A stretch of 5,518 nt of DNA from Chloroflexota bacterium (lineage in GTDB: Bacteria > Chloroflexota > Dehalococcoidia > UBA2979), in the NCBI GenBank assembly GCA_027592975.1, contig JAQCJS010000092.1, positions 1-5,518 on the forward strand. Direction: 5' to 3'. The stretch's first letter is position 1; every line of letters starts with the position of its first letter. A program made the position numbers and the translations under genes. The notes beneath the pieces are model-generated. The model was given only the letters and a program-made list of their open reading frames with translations. It was not told the DNA's origin and searched no databases. Shown here piece after piece: positions 5,050 through 5,518 of this stretch.

Positions 5050-5518
5050 GTGAGGCCTACCGAGACCCCGATCCTTCACCCCTTGCTGGCGTCGGAGCAG
5101 TCCGCCGCTTCTGTGAAGTCGGGCTCTGCGTCCTCTTCTGCGACATCCCCTCGGACAGCCGAGGCGATGCGGTACCTGGTCACGCCGGAGGACGCGCATG
5201 ACGCCTGTGGTACGGGCTTCGTCGCGGAGTCGTCCGGCAACCGCACCCGGCGCGTCGTTGAGATGGCTGTCCGCGCAGTGGATGCGCTCACCCACCGCGG
5301 CGCCGTCAACGCCGACCCCCTGACCGGCGACGGCACCGGCGTCACGATTCAGATCCCCTACGAGCTCCTCCAGGACGAACTCCAGCGCATCGGCGCGGAG
5401 GTCGCGGCCGACGACCTGGCGGTCGCGATGGTGTTCCTTCCCCACGAGGAGTCGGACCGGGCTGCCGCCCGCACGACCCTCGAGGAAGAGTGCGCGCGCC
5501 TGGAGATCGGTGCCATCG
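5050..5518 (+). CDS. gltB: Glutamate synthase large subunit, N-terminal part (runs off window)
   Basis: These are the first 156 codons of the large (alpha) chain of glutamate synthase, which in the cytoplasm takes the amide nitrogen of glutamine and transfers it to 2-oxoglutarate to make glutamate. Only the start of the class II glutamine amidotransferase domain is present. Cys53 in DACGTGFVAE is the expected nucleophile; in this family a short propeptide is removed so that this Cys becomes the N-terminus. THRGAVNADPLTGDGTGV (81-98) is the conserved substrate-loop region, followed by the IQIPYELL segment (100-107). The FMN, Fe-S and synthase domains of a roughly 1,500-residue protein lie beyond base 5518. 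The GTG has AGAGGA (5037-5042) seven bases upstream. The 52-residue leader is Ser/Ala-rich and longer than the 36-residue propeptide I recall for Azospirillum GltB. An ATG at 5167 would leave 13 residues before the Cys but has a weaker, closer ribosome site. Whether gltD follows cannot be seen. Confidence 0.96.
   Translation, partial: MRPTETPILHPLLASEQSAASVKSGSASSSATSPRTAEAMRYLVTPEDAHDACGTGFVAESSGNRTRRVVEMAVRAVDALTHRGAVNADPLTGDGTGVTIQIPYELLQDELQRIGAEVAADDLAVAMVFLPHEESDRAAARTTLEEECARLEIGAI

Noticed and set aside
4900..5445. Minus-strand open frame of 181 codons opposite gltB
   Set aside because: The + strand here encodes an unmistakable GltB N-terminus; the opposite frame is a shadow.

Overview
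This is a high-GC bacterial window with five genes, all on the + strand: three consecutive secreted or surface proteins, a family III (CaiB/BaiF) CoA-transferase, and the first 156 codons of the glutamate synthase large subunit, which runs off the right edge. The style of the secreted proteins (Ala/Thr/Gly-rich Ig-like repeats, Pro-rich linkers with a P-x-T-G-like motif, small CG-type beta domains) together with CaiB and gltB reminds me most of Chloroflexota, perhaps Dehalococcoidia/SAR202/Tepidiforma-like lineages. That is recollection and inference; a high-GC actinobacterium cannot be excluded from sequence alone.

Layout. Positions 1-487 hold no gene I can support. They are GC-rich and contain several inverted repeats and a structured leader just before the first gene. 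Gene 1 (488-2320) starts at a TTG behind a strong Shine-Dalgarno sequence, not at the much earlier in-frame ATG at 110. It encodes a 610-residue exported protein with a beta-rich N-terminal region, three Big_1/invasin-like Ig repeats, a Pro/Gly linker and a distinct C-terminal domain of about 75 residues. A 103-base spacer with two strong hairpins separates it from gene 2 (2424-2930), a 168-residue exported protein with a C-terminal membrane anchor that looks like a degenerate sorting signal. Gene 3 (start 2952, stop 3407) follows almost immediately and encodes a small secreted protein with two cysteines. Genes 2 and 3 are almost certainly co-transcribed. A hairpin at 3454-3476 followed by a T-rich stretch may end this unit.

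The CaiB-like gene (3590-4813) and gltB (from 5050) look like ordinary metabolic genes, unrelated in function to the surface cassette, each with its own intergenic region. The 236 bases between them contain hairpins downstream of caiB, two possible -10 elements and a perfect hairpin in the presumed gltB leader.

The least ordinary part is the three-gene surface cassette. It looks like an abundant cell-surface or S-layer-type protein with two small accessory secreted proteins, but no function can be assigned from the sequence. I see no RNA gene, CRISPR array, insertion sequence or phage signature.
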